From positions 744,001-808,000 of the forward strand of contig NZ_PHUF01000002.1 in assembly GCF_002813245.1 (NCBI RefSeq): a stretch of DNA of 64,000 bases. The letters run 5' to 3'. The stretch is from Novosphingobium kunmingense (GTDB taxonomy: Bacteria; Pseudomonadota; Alphaproteobacteria; Sphingomonadales; Sphingomonadaceae). A program made the translations under genes and the position numbers. Shown piece by piece: positions 1 through 11,024 of the stretch (within the stretch, counting starts at the first letter, position 1; every line of letters starts with the position of its first letter). The notes below the pieces were generated by a model. It made no database searches. It was not told the DNA's origin and saw only the letters and a list, made by a program, of their open reading frames with translations.

Positions 1-752
1 AGGACCAGTTCGACAACGGCGCCTCGCTGACAGACGTCGCCAGGGAACTTGGCCTGACCGTCTCCTCGACCCCGCCGCTGCTTGCCAACGGCGCCGTGTT
101 CGGCCCGCAGGGCGGCCAGACCCCACCGCAGCTGGCCCGCGTGGTCGAAGCGGCCTTTGCCATGGAAAGCGAACGCCAGCCCCAGCTTGCCGAAGTGGAA
201 GCCGGCAAGACCTTCGTCGTCTTCGACGTCGCCGCGATTGCCGCTTCGGCGCCCCCGCCGCTGGCCCAGATCCGCCAGACGGTGGTCAACGACATCCAGT
301 TGTCGAAGGGCGCAATTGCAGCCAAGGCCGTCGCCCAGAAGATCGAGGACCAGGTTCGCAAGGGCGGAGACCTGCGCGCGCTGGTGGCCGGGCTCGGGGT
401 CAGCCTGCCGCCGGTCGAAAGCGTCGACATGTCCCGCCAGCAGTTCCAGGCGATGGGTCAGCAGACCCCGCCGCCGCTCTCGCTCCTGTTCCAGATGGCC
501 AAGGGCAAGGTCAAGCTGCTGGGCGCGCCGCGCTCGCGCGGTTGGTTCGTGGTTCAGCTCAAGGATGCGATCCCCGGCACGGTTGCGGCCGACGATCCGC
601 GCCTCGGCGAACTGGCCCGGTCGATCGCACAGCTTCAGGGCAACGAGTTCTCCGAACAGCTGCGCGCGGCCATGCGCGCCGATGTCGGGGTCAAGCGCAA
701 CGACGCCGCGATCAACGGCCTGCGCGGCCGCCTGACCGGCGCCGCCAACTGA
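1..752 (+). CDS. Peptidyl-prolyl isomerase, PpiD/SurA-N type, C-terminal part
   Basis: The frame is already open at base 3, so only the last 249 residues are present; the membrane anchor and main parvulin domain would lie upstream. The visible part holds a region resembling a degenerate parvulin repeat (roughly the first 80 residues), then a Gln/Ala-rich helical segment and a tail rich in charged helices, as in periplasmic foldases that help outer-membrane protein maturation. No catalytic residues can be judged. A PpiD-type gene in front of trpE is, to my knowledge, a common arrangement in sphingomonads, and this supports the call. The stop lies 14 bases before the proposed trpE start, so the two may be cotranscribed. 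Confidence 0.7.
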   Translation, partial: DQFDNGASLTDVARELGLTVSSTPPLLANGAVFGPQGGQTPPQLARVVEAAFAMESERQPQLAEVEAGKTFVVFDVAAIAASAPPPLAQIRQTVVNDIQLSKGAIAAKAVAQKIEDQVRKGGDLRALVAGLGVSLPPVESVDMSRQQFQAMGQQTPPPLSLLFQMAKGKVKLLGAPRSRGWFVVQLKDAIPGTVAADDPRLGELARSIAQLQGNEFSEQLRAAMRADVGVKRNDAAINGLRGRLTGAAN

Positions 753-766
753 CGGCGGACCGATCG

Positions 767-2284
767 GTGGGGGCGGCTCGACTGGAGAACAGCGAGGCGG
801 CACGCGCCGCACTCGAAGACGGGCGCAGTTCGCTCGTCTGGCGCCGCCTGATCGCCGACAGCGAAACCCCGGTCGGCGCCGCCGCCAAGCTTATCGTAGA
901 GGGGCGCGGCGACTTCCTGCTGGAGTCGGTCCAGGGCGGCGAAGTGCGCGGGCGCTATTCGATGCTCGGGCTCGATCCCGATCTGGTGTTCCGCGCGACA
1001 GGCGCGGAGGCCGAAGTCAACGCGGACTGGGCCCATGATCGCGGCGCCTTCCGCCCGCTTCCCGGCAATGCGCTCGATGAGTTGCGCGCCCAGGTCACCG
1101 CCTGCCGCATCGCCATGCCCGAAGGCCTGCCGCCAGCGCTGGCCTTTCTGGTCGGCTATTTCGCGTACGAAACCTACGGCCTGGTCGAGGACCTCCCGCG
1201 GCCTGCCGAAAACCCGCTCGACCTGCCCGACATGCTGTTCGTGCGGCCGACGCTGGTTCTGGTGTTCGACCGGCTGCGCGACGAACTGTTCTGTATCGCT
1301 CCACTCTGGCCGGGCGCCACGGCTTCCGATGTGGCGATCGAACGCGCAGGCGACCGGATCGACGCCGCGTTGCGCCGCCTCGAGCAGGCACCACCCTCGC
1401 CGACTGCCGGGGCCGTGCTGGCAGAGCCGCATCTGACCCCCACAATGCCGGCGGCGGACTATGCTGCGATGGTCCGCCAGGCTAAAGCCTATATCGAGGC
1501 GGGCGACATCTTCCAGGTCGTGCTGGCGCAGCGCTTCACCACACCCTTCACCCTGCCCCCGCTGGCGCTGTACCGCGCGTTGCGCCGGGTCAACCCCTCG
1601 CCGTTCCTCTATTTCCTCGACCTGCCCGGCTTCGCCCTGACCGGATCAAGTCCGGAGATTCTCGTCCGCGTCCGCGACGGCGAAGTCACGATCCGACCGA
1701 TCGCCGGCACCCGCCCGCGCGGTGCCACGATAGAAGAGGACCGCGCCAACGAGGCCAGCCTGCTCGCCGATCCCAAGGAACGCGCCGAACACCTGATGCT
1801 GCTCGATCTCGGCCGCAATGACGTAGGCCGGGTCGCCGCGGCCGGGACGGTCGAAGTGACCGAAAGCTACACGATCGAACGCTACAGCCACGTGATGCAC
1901 ATCGTCTCCAATGTGGTGGGACGTCTCGACACCGCGAAGCACGACGCGATCGACGCGGTCTTTGCCGGCTTTCCGGCCGGAACGGTCAGCGGCGCGCCGA
2001 AGGTCCGCGCCTGCCAGATCATCGCAGAACTGGAACCCGAAACGCGCGGCGCCTATGCCGGCGGGGTGGGCTATTTCGCGCCAGATGGCAGTCTCGATTC
2101 CTGCATCGTCCTGCGCACCGGGGTAGTCAAGGATGGCGTCCTCCACGTCCAAGCCGGCGCCGGGATCGTCGCCGACAGCGATCCCGCCTACGAACAGCGC
2201 GAGTGCGAGGCCAAGGCCGGCGCCCTCATCGCTGCCGCCAGGGAAGCGGTAAGGGTGGCGTCCGATGCCAGTTTCGGGCAGTAG
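767..2284 (+). CDS. trpE: Anthranilate synthase component I
   Basis: Converts chorismate and ammonia (supplied by TrpG) to anthranilate, the first committed step of tryptophan synthesis. From the GTG at 767 the protein is 505 residues, normal for TrpE. The N-terminal region contains FLLESVQGG, matching the LLES element of the tryptophan feedback site. The C-terminal chorismate-binding domain has IAGTRPRG, DLGRNDVGRVA and FPAGTVSGAPKVRA. The open frame extends upstream into the previous gene, but 767 is the first start after that gene ends and gives a normal length; no strong ribosome binding site is visible, so the start is uncertain. It heads a trpE-G-D-C-moaC run with trpG 9 bases downstream. 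Confidence 0.93.
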   Translation: MGAARLENSEAARAALEDGRSSLVWRRLIADSETPVGAAAKLIVEGRGDFLLESVQGGEVRGRYSMLGLDPDLVFRATGAEAEVNADWAHDRGAFRPLPGNALDELRAQVTACRIAMPEGLPPALAFLVGYFAYETYGLVEDLPRPAENPLDLPDMLFVRPTLVLVFDRLRDELFCIAPLWPGATASDVAIERAGDRIDAALRRLEQAPPSPTAGAVLAEPHLTPTMPAADYAAMVRQAKAYIEAGDIFQVVLAQRFTTPFTLPPLALYRALRRVNPSPFLYFLDLPGFALTGSSPEILVRVRDGEVTIRPIAGTRPRGATIEEDRANEASLLADPKERAEHLMLLDLGRNDVGRVAAAGTVEVTESYTIERYSHVMHIVSNVVGRLDTAKHDAIDAVFAGFPAGTVSGAPKVRACQIIAELEPETRGAYAGGVGYFAPDGSLDSCIVLRTGVVKDGVLHVQAGAGIVADSDPAYEQRECEAKAGALIAAAREAVRVASDASFGQ

Positions 2285-2293
2285 GGCCGGATC

Positions 2294-2878
2294 ATGATCC
2301 TCGTCATCGACAACTACGACAGCTTCACTTGGAACCTCGTCCATTACCTGATGGAACTGGGCGCCGAGGTTGAGGTCGTCCGCAACGACGCGATGAGCGC
2401 CGGTCAGGCCATTTCCAGCGGCGCGCAGGGCTTTCTCATCTCGCCCGGCCCCTGCACCCCGGACGAGGCCGGGATCAGCCTCGACCTCGTCGGTGCGGCG
2501 GCGGATGCCAAGGTTCCACTGCTCGGCGTGTGCCTGGGTCACCAGTCGATCGGGCAGTACTTCGGCGGCAAGGTTGTGCGCGGTGGGCTGATGCACGGCA
2601 AGGTCTCGCCGGTCAGCCATGACGGCACGGGCCTCTTTGAAGGCTTGCCCTCGCCCTTCATCGCCACCCGCTATCACTCGCTCATCGTCAAGGACATTCC
2701 CGATACGCTGATCGTGAACGCGACGAGCGACGACGCACACGTCATGGGCATGCGCCACCGCGAATTGCCGATCCACGGGGTGCAGTTCCACCCCGAAAGC
2801 ATCGCCACCGAGCACGGCCACGCCATGCTGGCAAATTTCCTGGCGATCTGCGGGGTGCCGACCCGCCAGCTGGCATGA
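2294..2878 (+). CDS. trpG: Anthranilate synthase component II (glutamine amidotransferase)
   Basis: The glutaminase subunit that feeds ammonia to TrpE. It is 194 residues, a stand-alone TrpG (not fused to TrpD). It opens with [15 protein letters not shown], typical of class I amidotransferases. The nucleophile elbow is GVCLGHQ (catalytic Cys), and the His-Glu pair is in GVQFHPES near the C-terminus. Its stop overlaps the trpD start in an ATGA arrangement, implying translational coupling. The same fold also serves PabA; the position between trpE and trpD favours TrpG, although a shared TrpG/PabA role is possible. Confidence 0.94.
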   Translation: MILVIDNYDSFTWNLVHYLMELGAEVEVVRNDAMSAGQAISSGAQGFLISPGPCTPDEAGISLDLVGAAADAKVPLLGVCLGHQSIGQYFGGKVVRGGLMHGKVSPVSHDGTGLFEGLPSPFIATRYHSLIVKDIPDTLIVNATSDDAHVMGMRHRELPIHGVQFHPESIATEHGHAMLANFLAICGVPTRQLA

Positions 2879-3840
2879 TCGCCGACCTCACCGACGCCGA
2901 GGCACTGTTCGGGCGAATGCTAGACGGCGCCATGGACGACGCCGAGATCGCCCATACCCTGCTTGCCATTGCCGATCGCGGCGAAACCGCGCGCGAGATT
3001 GCGGGCCTGGTCCGCGCGATGCGCGCGCGGATGATCGCCGTTGACGCGCCAGCAGGGGCAATCGACGTCTGCGGCACCGGCGGCGACGGGCAGCACAGCG
3101 TCAACGTCTCGACCGCGGTGGCGCTCGTCGTCGCCGCCTGCGGTGTGCCGGTGGCCAAGCACGGCAACCGCGCCGCCTCGAGCCTGGCCGGCGGCGCGGA
3201 TACCCTCGAAGCGCTTGGCCTCGACCTTGCGAAAGCCAGCGCGATGGCCGGCGAAACCCTGCCCGATCTCGGTATCGGGTTCCTTTTCGCGCAAATCCAC
3301 CATCCGGCGCTGGCGCGGGTCGGGCCGATCCGCAAGGCGCTGGGCCGCCGGACGATCTTCAACCTGTGCGGCCCGCTGGCCAATCCGGCCAAGGTAACGC
3401 GCCAGCTGGTTGGCGTCGCCCACCCCGACCTCATTGCGCTCTACCGCGATGCGATGGACCTGCTTGGCACCGAACGCGCGATGGTCGTGTCGGGGGCAGA
3501 AGGGCTCGATGAACTGTCGATCGCCGGCCTCAGCTACGTCGCGCCGATCGGTTTCGGTCCGCTCCCCGCCGAGCTGCGGCCCGAGGATGCCGGCCTGCCC
3601 TCGCACGATCTCGGCGCCCTTCGAGGTGGCGATGCGGCATTCAACGCCGAGGCCTTGCGCCGCCTGCTGAACGGAGAGCCGGGCGCCTACCGCGACGCGG
3701 TTCTCCTCAACGCCGCGGCCGCACTGCTGGTCGCTGACGAGGTGGGCGACCTGCACGAAGGGGTCGAAGAAGCCGCCGAGGCCATCGACCGCGGGCTTGC
3801 CAAAGCGCTGCTCGACTGCTGGATCGCGACTTGCTCATGA
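2875..3840 (+). CDS. trpD: Anthranilate phosphoribosyltransferase
   Basis: Transfers phosphoribosyl from PRPP to anthranilate, step 2 of the tryptophan branch. It has 321 residues, slightly short of the usual 330-345. The PRPP-binding loop is [15 protein letters not shown] and the anthranilate-side motif is [21 protein letters not shown]. It overlaps trpG (ATGA, 4 bases) and trpC (4 bases). trpF, trpB and trpA are not in the window, so the pathway is split, as is usual in alphaproteobacteria. Confidence 0.94.
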   Translation: MIADLTDAEALFGRMLDGAMDDAEIAHTLLAIADRGETAREIAGLVRAMRARMIAVDAPAGAIDVCGTGGDGQHSVNVSTAVALVVAACGVPVAKHGNRAASSLAGGADTLEALGLDLAKASAMAGETLPDLGIGFLFAQIHHPALARVGPIRKALGRRTIFNLCGPLANPAKVTRQLVGVAHPDLIALYRDAMDLLGTERAMVVSGAEGLDELSIAGLSYVAPIGFGPLPAELRPEDAGLPSHDLGALRGGDAAFNAEALRRLLNGEPGAYRDAVLLNAAAALLVADEVGDLHEGVEEAAEAIDRGLAKALLDCWIATCS

Positions 3841-4625
3841 CCGACAAGCTTGCCGAGATCTGCGCGACCAAGCGCCAGGAGGTCGCGGTGCGCAAATCGG
3901 CGACCTCGCTCGACGCGCTCGACGTGCTGGCCCGCCGCCAGACGCCGCCCCGCGGTTTTGAAGCGGCGCTTCGCCAGAAGGCCGAACAAGGCTTTGCCCT
4001 GATCGCCGAAATCAAGAAGGCATCGCCTTCGAAGGGCCTCATACGCCCCGACTTCGATCCGCCCAGCCATGCCCGCGCTTACGAGGCCGGCGGAGCCGCC
4101 TGCCTCTCGGTCTTGACCGATGCGCCCTATTTCCAAGGGCACGAGGACTACCTGGTTGCCGCCCGCGCGGCGTGCAGCCTGCCCGTGCTGCGCAAGGACT
4201 TCATGGTCGACCCGTGGCAGGTCGCCGAAGCCCGCGCGATCGGGGCTGACGCTATCCTGATCATCGTCGCCGCACTCGACGACGCGCAGATGGCCGAGAT
4301 CGAGGCCGCGGCGCACGATCAGGCCATGGATGTCCTTGTCGAAGTGCACGACGAAAGCGAAATGGATCGAGCTGCGCGACTGAAATCACGCCTGATCGGA
4401 GTAAACAACCGCGATCTCAAACGTTTCGTCACCGATCTTGCCACCACGGAGCGGCTTTTGCCGCTGGCGCCTGCCGGCACCTTGCTGGTCGCCGAAAGCG
4501 GCATCAACAGCCACGCCGATCTGCTGCGGCTGGAGGCCAGGGGCGTGCGGACCTTCCTGGTCGGCGAAAGCCTGATGCGGCAGGCCAACGTCACTGCGGC
4601 GACCCAGGCGCTGCTGCATGGCTGA
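3837..4625 (+). CDS. trpC: Indole-3-glycerol phosphate synthase
   Basis: Closes the ring of CdRP to indole-3-glycerol phosphate. The protein is a 262-residue TIM barrel with [15 protein letters not shown] (catalytic Lys and phosphate contact), [12 protein letters not shown] (catalytic Lys) and VAESGIN near the end. I chose the ATG at 3837, which forms an ATGA overlap with the trpD stop, over an in-frame TTG two codons earlier. It is not fused to TrpF. The end overlaps moaC by 8 bases. Confidence 0.94.
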   Translation: MTDKLAEICATKRQEVAVRKSATSLDALDVLARRQTPPRGFEAALRQKAEQGFALIAEIKKASPSKGLIRPDFDPPSHARAYEAGGAACLSVLTDAPYFQGHEDYLVAARAACSLPVLRKDFMVDPWQVAEARAIGADAILIIVAALDDAQMAEIEAAAHDQAMDVLVEVHDESEMDRAARLKSRLIGVNNRDLKRFVTDLATTERLLPLAPAGTLLVAESGINSHADLLRLEARGVRTFLVGESLMRQANVTAATQALLHG

Positions 4626-5091
4626 ACTCACCCACCTCGACGCCGAGGGCAAGGCGCGGATGGTCGATATCGGCGGCAAGCCCGAGACCCGGCGCGTCGC
4701 GATCGCCGAAGGGCGAATCGCCATGTCGGATGCCGCTCTTGCTGCGATCCGTGACTGCACGGTCCTCAAGGGCGATGTGCTGGCTGCGGCGCGGATTGCG
4801 GGCATCATGGCGGCCAAGAAGACGGCCGAATTGATCCCCTTGTGCCACCCCCTCGCGCTGGACAGTGTCACGATCGATTTCGACTTTGACGACAGGGGCT
4901 TGCGCGCCGTTTCCGCGGCAACCTTGACCGGCCGGACCGGCGTCGAAATGGAAGCCCTGACCGCCGTCTCGGTCGCGCTCCTGACGATCTACGACATGGT
5001 CAAGGCAATCGACAAAGGCATGATCATCGGCGGCATCCGCCTGATCCAAAAGCGCGGCGGCAAGTCGGGGACTTGGCGCGCCGTCGACTGA
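4618..5091 (+). CDS. moaC: Cyclic pyranopterin monophosphate synthase
   Basis: Acts after MoaA in molybdopterin synthesis, making cyclic pyranopterin monophosphate. The 157-residue protein shows [26 protein letters not shown] and the C-terminal [11 protein letters not shown], all signatures of the family. It overlaps trpC by 8 bases and so is translated from the trp message. In many alphaproteobacteria moeA follows moaC and precedes lexA; here lexA comes next, 126 bases downstream, and moeA is absent from this place. Confidence 0.95.
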   Translation: MAELTHLDAEGKARMVDIGGKPETRRVAIAEGRIAMSDAALAAIRDCTVLKGDVLAAARIAGIMAAKKTAELIPLCHPLALDSVTIDFDFDDRGLRAVSAATLTGRTGVEMEALTAVSVALLTIYDMVKAIDKGMIIGGIRLIQKRGGKSGTWRAVD

Positions 5092-5142
5092 TTGCGCAAG
5101 AACGGCGGAATTGCTTGACGCGACCTCTTTTGTTGCTTAGTT

Positions 5143-5157
5143 GTTCTGCATTCGTTC
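5143..5157 (+). promoter_or_regulatory. LexA (SOS) box upstream of lexA
   Basis: The sequence is exactly GTTC-N7-GTTC, the direct-repeat operator known for LexA in alphaproteobacteria. It sits 61 bases upstream of the lexA start. A TTGACG at 5115-5120 with 17 bases of spacing to TAGTTG (5138-5143) could be the promoter, which would place the box on the -10 region, the expected geometry for autorepression. Confidence 0.8.
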
Positions 5158-5217
5158 ACTGAACGATGCGCAAACATCGCCCGGATGTTCCGCTCGTTCC
5201 ATCGGAGTGCCCGGCGC

Positions 5218-5910
5218 ATGCTGACCCGCAAGCAGCACGAACTGATCCGCTTTATCCAGGCCCGCCTCGAAGAGACCGGTGTGTCCCCTTCGTTCGAGGA
5301 AATGAAGGAAGCGCTGGACCTCAAGTCGAAGTCGGGCGTGCACCGGCTGATTTCCGCGCTGGAGGAACGCGGCTTCATTCGGCGCCTGCCCAACCGGGCA
5401 CGCGCGCTCGAAGTGCTGCGGCAGCCGGATGATGTCGGTGCCAAGCCTGCCGTGCCGAGAGCGGCCAACGCCAACCCGGCTGCCGTGGCAGTTCGCCCGC
5501 CTGAGGCGCGACCCGCGCCCGCCAACGACGTGATCGAGATTCCGCTCCACGGCCGCATCGCCGCCGGCGTTCCGATCGAAGCACTGGAAACCGCCGCGAC
5601 CCTGCCGGTGCCGGCTGCACTGCTGGGTGCGGGCGAACACTACGCGCTGGAAGTTTCCGGTGATTCGATGATCGAAGCCGGCATTCTCGACGGCGACTTT
5701 GCGCTGATCCGCCGCACAGATACCGCGCGCGACGGCGAAATCGTGGTGGCTCTGGTCCGGGGCGAGGAAGCGACACTCAAATACCTGCGCCGCGAGGCCG
5801 GGCGCGTCCGTCTCGATCCGGCCAACGCCGCTTACGAACCGCAGATCTACGATCCGCGCGAAGTGGTGGTGCAAGGCAAACTGGCGGGATTGCTGCGCCG
5901 CTACCACTAA
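5218..5910 (+). CDS. lexA: SOS response repressor LexA
   Basis: Represses DNA-damage genes and is inactivated by RecA-stimulated self-cleavage. From the ATG at 5218 the protein has 230 residues and starts [14 protein letters not shown], the standard LexA N-terminus; an in-frame ATG at 5185 would add 11 unlikely residues. The winged HTH covers residues 1-65. A Pro/Ala-rich linker (70-105) leads to the cleavage site Ala116-Gly117, and the S24 peptidase pair is Ser150 (SGDSM) and Lys188 (EATLKYL). The linker is longer than in E. coli, as in other sphingomonads. The gene has its own promoter with a LexA box and converges on comEC. Confidence 0.95.
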   Translation: MLTRKQHELIRFIQARLEETGVSPSFEEMKEALDLKSKSGVHRLISALEERGFIRRLPNRARALEVLRQPDDVGAKPAVPRAANANPAAVAVRPPEARPAPANDVIEIPLHGRIAAGVPIEALETAATLPVPAALLGAGEHYALEVSGDSMIEAGILDGDFALIRRTDTARDGEIVVALVRGEEATLKYLRREAGRVRLDPANAAYEPQIYDPREVVVQGKLAGLLRRYH

Positions 5911-5925
5911 TTCAAGGTATGGGGT

Positions 5926-8178
5926 TCAATCGCGGGGCGTCGGGCCGGTGGGTCGCGGCGCCCTGCTTGCGTCTGGAGCCAAGGGGCGGACGCTGAAGAC
6001 CCGCGCCTGCGGGTTCCACCAACCGTGTTGCCCCTGTCCCTGCGCCACCGTGCGAATGTTTGCATCATCGAGGTCTATCGCCAACCCGCCGCTCCGGTCG
6101 AGCAGGCGCCTGTCGGCCTTGATCCAGCGCGGCCGGCATGACCGGGGCAGGTAGCGGGCGGCGATCACCACATCGACGCGGTCGCAGACCGCGGCCAGCG
6201 CGCGCTCGTCGACGTAATCCTTGCCGCGCGCAATCAGCAGGTCCCAGGCGCGGCCGGAGCGATCGAGCCGCAAAGCGCAGAAGTCGGCATTGCATTCGCC
6301 GCCCGGCCAATCGGCGATAAGCCGCACTTCGCCGTTCATCCCGGCCAGTTCGCTCAGGTTGTCGCGGGCAAAGTCGCTGCGGCTATCGCGCAGGACCAGC
6401 AAGTCTCTCCCCTCGCCCGTAATCCCGACGTGGCGCCCGTCGCCCGAGACAAGAACGTCCGGCGCCTCTGTTGCCGACAGCAGGACCGCACCGAGAATAG
6501 CGGGGGCAAGGCCGAGCAATCGGACGCGATCGCGCCACAGGGCCAGCCACAGACCGCCAAGGACAAACAGCGCAAGGGCGCCGCCGCCCATAGCTGGCAG
6601 CAGCGTCACCGCGCCAGGGAACGAGGCGGTCCAGTGCGCCAGGGCAAGCAGAAGTTCGAGCGACTTGCCCGCCAGCCACCACAGCGGCGCGCCGAGCCCA
6701 AGCGTGTCGAACAGCAGCGCGAGCGCAATCAAGGGCATGGACACGAAGGTGGTGAGCGGGATCGCCACGACATTGGCGAGCGCCCCGTAGACCCCGGCAC
6801 GGTGGAAATGGAACAGGCCGATCGGCATCAGCGCCAGTTCGATCACGATGCCGGTCAGCAGCAACGAGCCGACCTGGCGACCGAGCTTTGCGTACCAAGG
6901 CTCCTCCCGCGCCTGAAACAGCGCCTTGATGCGCGGCGCGGAATGCAGGGCGACAATGGCGGTAACGGCGGCAAAGCTCATCTGGAAGCTGGGGCCGACC
7001 AGGGCTTCGGGCCAGATCAGCAGGATCGCGCCCGCGCCCACGGCCACCATCCGCATCGACAAGGCTTCGCGGCCTAGAGCGAGCGCGACAAGCACCAGGA
7101 GCGCGCCAATGCACGACCGGATCGTCGGCACTTCGGCTCCGGTCAGCAGGGTGTACCCGATCCCCGTCACCGCGCCGCTGGCCGCCGCGACAAGGGGCAG
7201 GCGCACCCTTAAGGCGAGCCACGGGATCAGTCCGAGCAGACGTAGGGCGAGAACATAGGCGGCCGCGATGACGGCGCTGACGTGCAGACCACTGATGGAC
7301 AGCAGGTGGGTCAGTCCGGCGTCGCGCATCGCCTCTTCGTCGGCAGCCGCGATCGCGCCGCGATCCCCGCTGGCGAACGCCGCCGCAATCGTCCCCGGCG
7401 AACCGCCCAGGTTGGCGCGAACGTGCTGCGACAGCGCCTGCTGGATGCGCGCGAGATCATGGTCCGACCCGCCCCGCGACAACACGGTGACGTCGCCCAA
7501 CACGCTGCCCGTCGCGGCGAGACCCGAAAACCACGCCGAACGGGCGAAATCGTACCCGCCCGGCAACATTGGCGGAGCCGGCGGGACGAGCCTCGCGCGC
7601 AACTTAAGCGTGGTGCCACGCACCAGGTCCATGCGGTCTCGGGCAAGGTCGAGATTGAGCCGCACCTTGATCGGCCGGGCGGTCCCGGGCTCGCGCGTCG
7701 CCAGGGTCAGCCGCACCCGGTGCTGGGCGGGCTGTTCGTCCCGGTCGAGCACGGTCCCATCGATGACCGCGACCATCGGCCGCGCAATGGGCGGTGTGCC
7801 CACCAGCGACGACTTGCCCCAGACCAGAAGTGTGCCTGCCGCAGCCACAGAAGTCATGACCACAAGCGATTGCCGGATATAGGGAAAGTTGCCGCTTGGA
7901 CCGATCAGCGCCAGCCCGAGCAGGCCACACGAGAGGCACAGGCTGGCCCAGGCTAGCCAGTGCCACGATGTCGGCAGCAGGAACCACGCCGCGATTCCCG
8001 CGCCGAGCGCGACGATTGTCCACGGAGCCCGATCGAAACCGGCCCGCGAAAGGAACGATTCGCCATGCGCGAGTGCGCTGGACAAGTCGATCCGGTTGCG
8101 CCAAGGGCCGTGTTGCAGTGCAGCGCCGTCGGGCTCTGCATCGCCCATCGGCACAGTTGGCGGAACTCGGCTGGCCAT
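5926..8178 (-). CDS. comEC: ComEC/Rec2 family DNA uptake channel protein
   Basis: Predicted polytopic inner-membrane protein that would carry transforming single-stranded DNA into the cytoplasm. The N-terminal part has several membrane segments and a DUF4131-like soluble region. The central competence domain has the hallmark [17 protein letters not shown] followed by many hydrophobic helices. The C-terminal segment resembles the metallo-beta-lactamase-like part but its metal motif is not evident, so it looks degenerate. I chose the ATG at 8178 (750 residues); an in-frame TTG at 8214 would overlap the divergent gltX start. No other competence gene is in the window, so natural transformation is not shown. 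Confidence 0.88.
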   Translation of the reverse strand: MASRVPPTVPMGDAEPDGAALQHGPWRNRIDLSSALAHGESFLSRAGFDRAPWTIVALGAGIAAWFLLPTSWHWLAWASLCLSCGLLGLALIGPSGNFPYIRQSLVVMTSVAAAGTLLVWGKSSLVGTPPIARPMVAVIDGTVLDRDEQPAQHRVRLTLATREPGTARPIKVRLNLDLARDRMDLVRGTTLKLRARLVPPAPPMLPGGYDFARSAWFSGLAATGSVLGDVTVLSRGGSDHDLARIQQALSQHVRANLGGSPGTIAAAFASGDRGAIAAADEEAMRDAGLTHLLSISGLHVSAVIAAAYVLALRLLGLIPWLALRVRLPLVAAASGAVTGIGYTLLTGAEVPTIRSCIGALLVLVALALGREALSMRMVAVGAGAILLIWPEALVGPSFQMSFAAVTAIVALHSAPRIKALFQAREEPWYAKLGRQVGSLLLTGIVIELALMPIGLFHFHRAGVYGALANVVAIPLTTFVSMPLIALALLFDTLGLGAPLWWLAGKSLELLLALAHWTASFPGAVTLLPAMGGGALALFVLGGLWLALWRDRVRLLGLAPAILGAVLLSATEAPDVLVSGDGRHVGITGEGRDLLVLRDSRSDFARDNLSELAGMNGEVRLIADWPGGECNADFCALRLDRSGRAWDLLIARGKDYVDERALAAVCDRVDVVIAARYLPRSCRPRWIKADRRLLDRSGGLAIDLDDANIRTVAQGQGQHGWWNPQARVFSVRPLAPDASRAPRPTGPTPRD

Positions 8179-8207
8179 GGCTCGCAAGTGACAGGAAGGG
8201 ACGGTCG

Positions 8208-9665
8208 ATGGCAAGCGGAAGCGGACATGACGCGGGAGGCACGGGCACGTCCGTGGTCACGCGCTTTGCTCCCTCGCCCACCGGCTTCCTTCATATCGGC
8301 GGCGCCAGAACCGCGTTGTTCAACTGGCTCTACGCGCGGCATACCGGCGGCAGGTACCTGCTACGGATCGAGGATACCGACCGCGCCCGTTCGACCGAGC
8401 CGGCGATCGAGGCGATCTTCGACGGGCTCGACTGGCTTGGCCTGATGGGCGACGAGCCGGCGACCTTTCAGTTCGCTCGGTCCGGTCGCCATGCCGAGGT
8501 GGCGCATGCCTTGCTCGAAGCGGGCCATGCCTATCGCTGCTATCTGACCAGCGAGGAACTGGCCGCCCGCCGCGAGCTAGCCCAGGCCGAGCGGCGGCCG
8601 TTCCGCATAGACAGCGAATGGCGCGATTCATCGCCCGAAGCCTGGCCCGCCGACAAGCCCTACGTCGTGCGGGTCAAGGCCCCGCGCGATGGCGAAACCA
8701 CGATCGACGACCTGGTCCAGGGGTCGATAACGGTCGCCAATGCCGAACTCGACGATTTCATTCTGCTGCGTTCGGACGGCACGCCGACGTACATGCTGGC
8801 CGTGGTGGTCGACGATCACGACATGGGCGTCACCCACGTCATTCGCGGCGACGATCACATCAACAACGCCTTCCGCCAGTTGCTGATCATTCGCGGAATG
8901 GATGCGGTCGAGGGGGGCTGGCCGGATCCGGCTTATGGCCACGTGCCGTTGATCCACGGTGCGGACGGGGCCAAGTTGTCCAAGCGGCACGGCGCGCTGG
9001 GAGTCGATGCCTATCGCGATGAGATGGGCATCCTGCCCGAAGCGCTGTTCAACTACCTGCTCCGGCTCGGCTGGGGGCATGGCGACGATGAGATCATCAG
9101 CCGCGAACAGGCGGTCGAATGGTTCGACATCGGCCATGTCGGCAAGGGCGCGTCGCGCTTCGACCTGGCGAAACTGCAGAACCTCAACGGGCACTACCTG
9201 CGCGAGGCCGACGATGCGCGTCTGGCAGCTCTCGTCGCGCCGCGCATGGCGGGTGCGGTCGATCAGGCCTTGCTCGCCAGGGCCATGCCGGTGCTCAAAG
9301 TGCGGGCGAAGAATCTTAACGAGCTGGCGTCCGGCGCGGCTTTCCTGTTCGCCCGGCGCCCTCTGGCGATTGAGGACAAGGCCGCCGCTCTGCTGACCGA
9401 CGAGTCCCGCAGCCTGCTTGGCGCCGTGGCGCAGCGGTTGGGGATGACAAACGACTGGTCGCTCGAAGCGCTGGAAGAAGCACTGAAGGCCATGGCGGCC
9501 GAACGCGGCCTGGGCCTGGGCAAGCTTGCCCAGCCGCTGCGCGCCGCGCTGACCGGACAGACGACATCCCCGGGAATTTTCGACGTTTTGGTCTTGCTGG
9601 GTCGGGAGGAAAGCCTCGCGCGGATCGACGCGCAGGCCCTTCCTGCCACGGCAATACACGATTGA
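8208..9665 (+). CDS. gltX: Glutamyl-tRNA synthetase
   Basis: Charges tRNA-Glu (and possibly tRNA-Gln, as alphaproteobacteria often carry two GltX copies and use transamidation). The start is the ATG at 8208, preceded by GGAAGGGA; the open frame runs further upstream but without family similarity. The 485-residue protein has the class I signatures: [17 protein letters not shown] (HIGH motif) and KLSKRHGA (KMSKS motif). The anticodon-binding helical domain fills the C-terminal third. It is divergent from comEC and followed 12 bases later by gltA. Confidence 0.95.
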   Translation: MASGSGHDAGGTGTSVVTRFAPSPTGFLHIGGARTALFNWLYARHTGGRYLLRIEDTDRARSTEPAIEAIFDGLDWLGLMGDEPATFQFARSGRHAEVAHALLEAGHAYRCYLTSEELAARRELAQAERRPFRIDSEWRDSSPEAWPADKPYVVRVKAPRDGETTIDDLVQGSITVANAELDDFILLRSDGTPTYMLAVVVDDHDMGVTHVIRGDDHINNAFRQLLIIRGMDAVEGGWPDPAYGHVPLIHGADGAKLSKRHGALGVDAYRDEMGILPEALFNYLLRLGWGHGDDEIISREQAVEWFDIGHVGKGASRFDLAKLQNLNGHYLREADDARLAALVAPRMAGAVDQALLARAMPVLKVRAKNLNELASGAAFLFARRPLAIEDKAAALLTDESRSLLGAVAQRLGMTNDWSLEALEEALKAMAAERGLGLGKLAQPLRAALTGQTTSPGIFDVLVLLGREESLARIDAQALPATAIHD

Positions 9666-9677
9666 GGAGCAAGAACG

Positions 9678-10961
9678 GTGTCTAAGACTGCATCACTCAA
9701 CACCGAAGGCGGCCAGTTCGACTATCCGGTCGTGTCGGGTTCGGTCGGCCCAGACGTCATCGATATACGCAAGCTCTATGGCCAGACCGGGATGTTCACC
9801 TTCGATCCCGGCTTCACCAGCACGGCCAGCTGCGAAAGTGCACTGACCTATATCGACGGTGACGAAGGCGTGCTGCTGCACCGCGGCTATCCGATCGGGC
9901 AGCTGGCCGAACATTCGAGCTTCATGGAAGTGAGCTACCTTCTGCTCAACGGAGAGCTGCCGAGCGCGGATGAGCTCAAGACCTTCGAGACGACGATCAC
10001 GCGGCACACCATGCTGCACGAGCAGCTTGCAACGTTTTACCGCGGGTTCCGGCGCGATGCGCACCCGATGGCGATCATGTGCGGCGTCGTCGGGGCCCTC
10101 TCGGCATTCTACCACGACAGCACCGACATTTCCGATCCGCAGCACCGCAAGATCAGCAGCCATCGCCTGATCGCAAAGATGCCGACCATCGCGGCCATGG
10201 CCTACAAGTATTCGGTCGGGCAGCCGTTCCTCTATCCCGACAACAACCTGTCCTACACCGGCAACTTCCTGCGCATGACCTTCGGCGTGCCGGCCGAGGA
10301 ATACGAGGTGGTCCCGGCAGTCGAGAAGGCGCTGGACCGGATCTTCATCCTCCATGCCGACCACGAGCAGAACGCCTCGACCAGCACGGTGCGCCTCGCC
10401 GGCTCGTCTGGTGCGAACCCCTTCGCTTGCATCGCGGCAGGCATCGCATGCCTGTGGGGACCCGCCCACGGGGGTGCCAACGAAGCCGCGCTGAACATGC
10501 TTCACGAGATCGGCACGCCCGACAAGATTCCGCATTACATCGAACGCGCCAAGGACAAGAACGACCCGTTCCGCCTGATGGGCTTCGGCCACCGCGTGTA
10601 CAAGAATTACGATCCGCGCGCGACCGTGATGCAGAAGACCGTGCGCGAGGTGTTCGATGCCCTGAAGGTCAGCGATCCGGTCTTCGAAGTTGCCCTGCGG
10701 CTCGAGGAAATGGCGCTGAACGACGACTATTTCGTCGAGAAGAAGCTGTTCCCCAACGTCGATTTCTATTCGGGCGTCATCCTCTCGGCGATCGGGTTCC
10801 CGACCACCATGTTCACGGCGCTTTTCGCCCTCGCCCGCACCGTCGGCTGGGTTGCGCAATGGAACGAGATGATCAGCGATCCCGGCCAGAAGATCGGTCG
10901 ACCGCGCCAGCTCTACACCGGGCCGACGCAGCGCGACTACGTTCCGCTCGACAAGCGCTGA
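9678..10961 (+). CDS. gltA: Citrate synthase (type II)
   Basis: Condenses acetyl-CoA and oxaloacetate at the entry of the TCA cycle. The GTG start at 9678 has a clear GAGGAG upstream. The 427-residue length and the N-terminal beta domain mark the hexameric type II enzyme of Gram-negatives. Catalytic features are [28 protein letters not shown] (His) and NVDFYSGV (Asp). The gene follows gltX closely but probably has its own translation signals only. A strong hairpin lies 23 bases downstream. Confidence 0.96.
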   Translation: MSKTASLNTEGGQFDYPVVSGSVGPDVIDIRKLYGQTGMFTFDPGFTSTASCESALTYIDGDEGVLLHRGYPIGQLAEHSSFMEVSYLLLNGELPSADELKTFETTITRHTMLHEQLATFYRGFRRDAHPMAIMCGVVGALSAFYHDSTDISDPQHRKISSHRLIAKMPTIAAMAYKYSVGQPFLYPDNNLSYTGNFLRMTFGVPAEEYEVVPAVEKALDRIFILHADHEQNASTSTVRLAGSSGANPFACIAAGIACLWGPAHGGANEAALNMLHEIGTPDKIPHYIERAKDKNDPFRLMGFGHRVYKNYDPRATVMQKTVREVFDALKVSDPVFEVALRLEEMALNDDYFVEKKLFPNVDFYSGVILSAIGFPTTMFTALFALARTVGWVAQWNEMISDPGQKIGRPRQLYTGPTQRDYVPLDKR

Positions 10962-10983
10962 ACAGTCGCGCAGGTTCGCTTCC

Positions 10984-11010
10984 GGCGGCGGCTATCGGAT
11001 AGTCGCCGTC
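10984..11010 (+). terminator. Hairpin after gltA (possible terminator or attenuator)
   Basis: A stem of about 12 pairs (two of them G-U) with a 3-base loop CGG, centred at 10997, lies just after gltA and just before the GGGAGGGA ribosome binding site of the next small gene. There is no T-run, so this is not a classical intrinsic terminator; it could cut down read-through or protect the gltA 3' end. Confidence 0.45.
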
Positions 11011-11024
11011 CGGGAGGGAATAGG

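Noticed and set aside
5079..5107. Terminator after moaC (CGCCGT ... ACGGCG)
   Set aside because: Only 6 pairs with a 17-base loop and no T-run; too weak to call.
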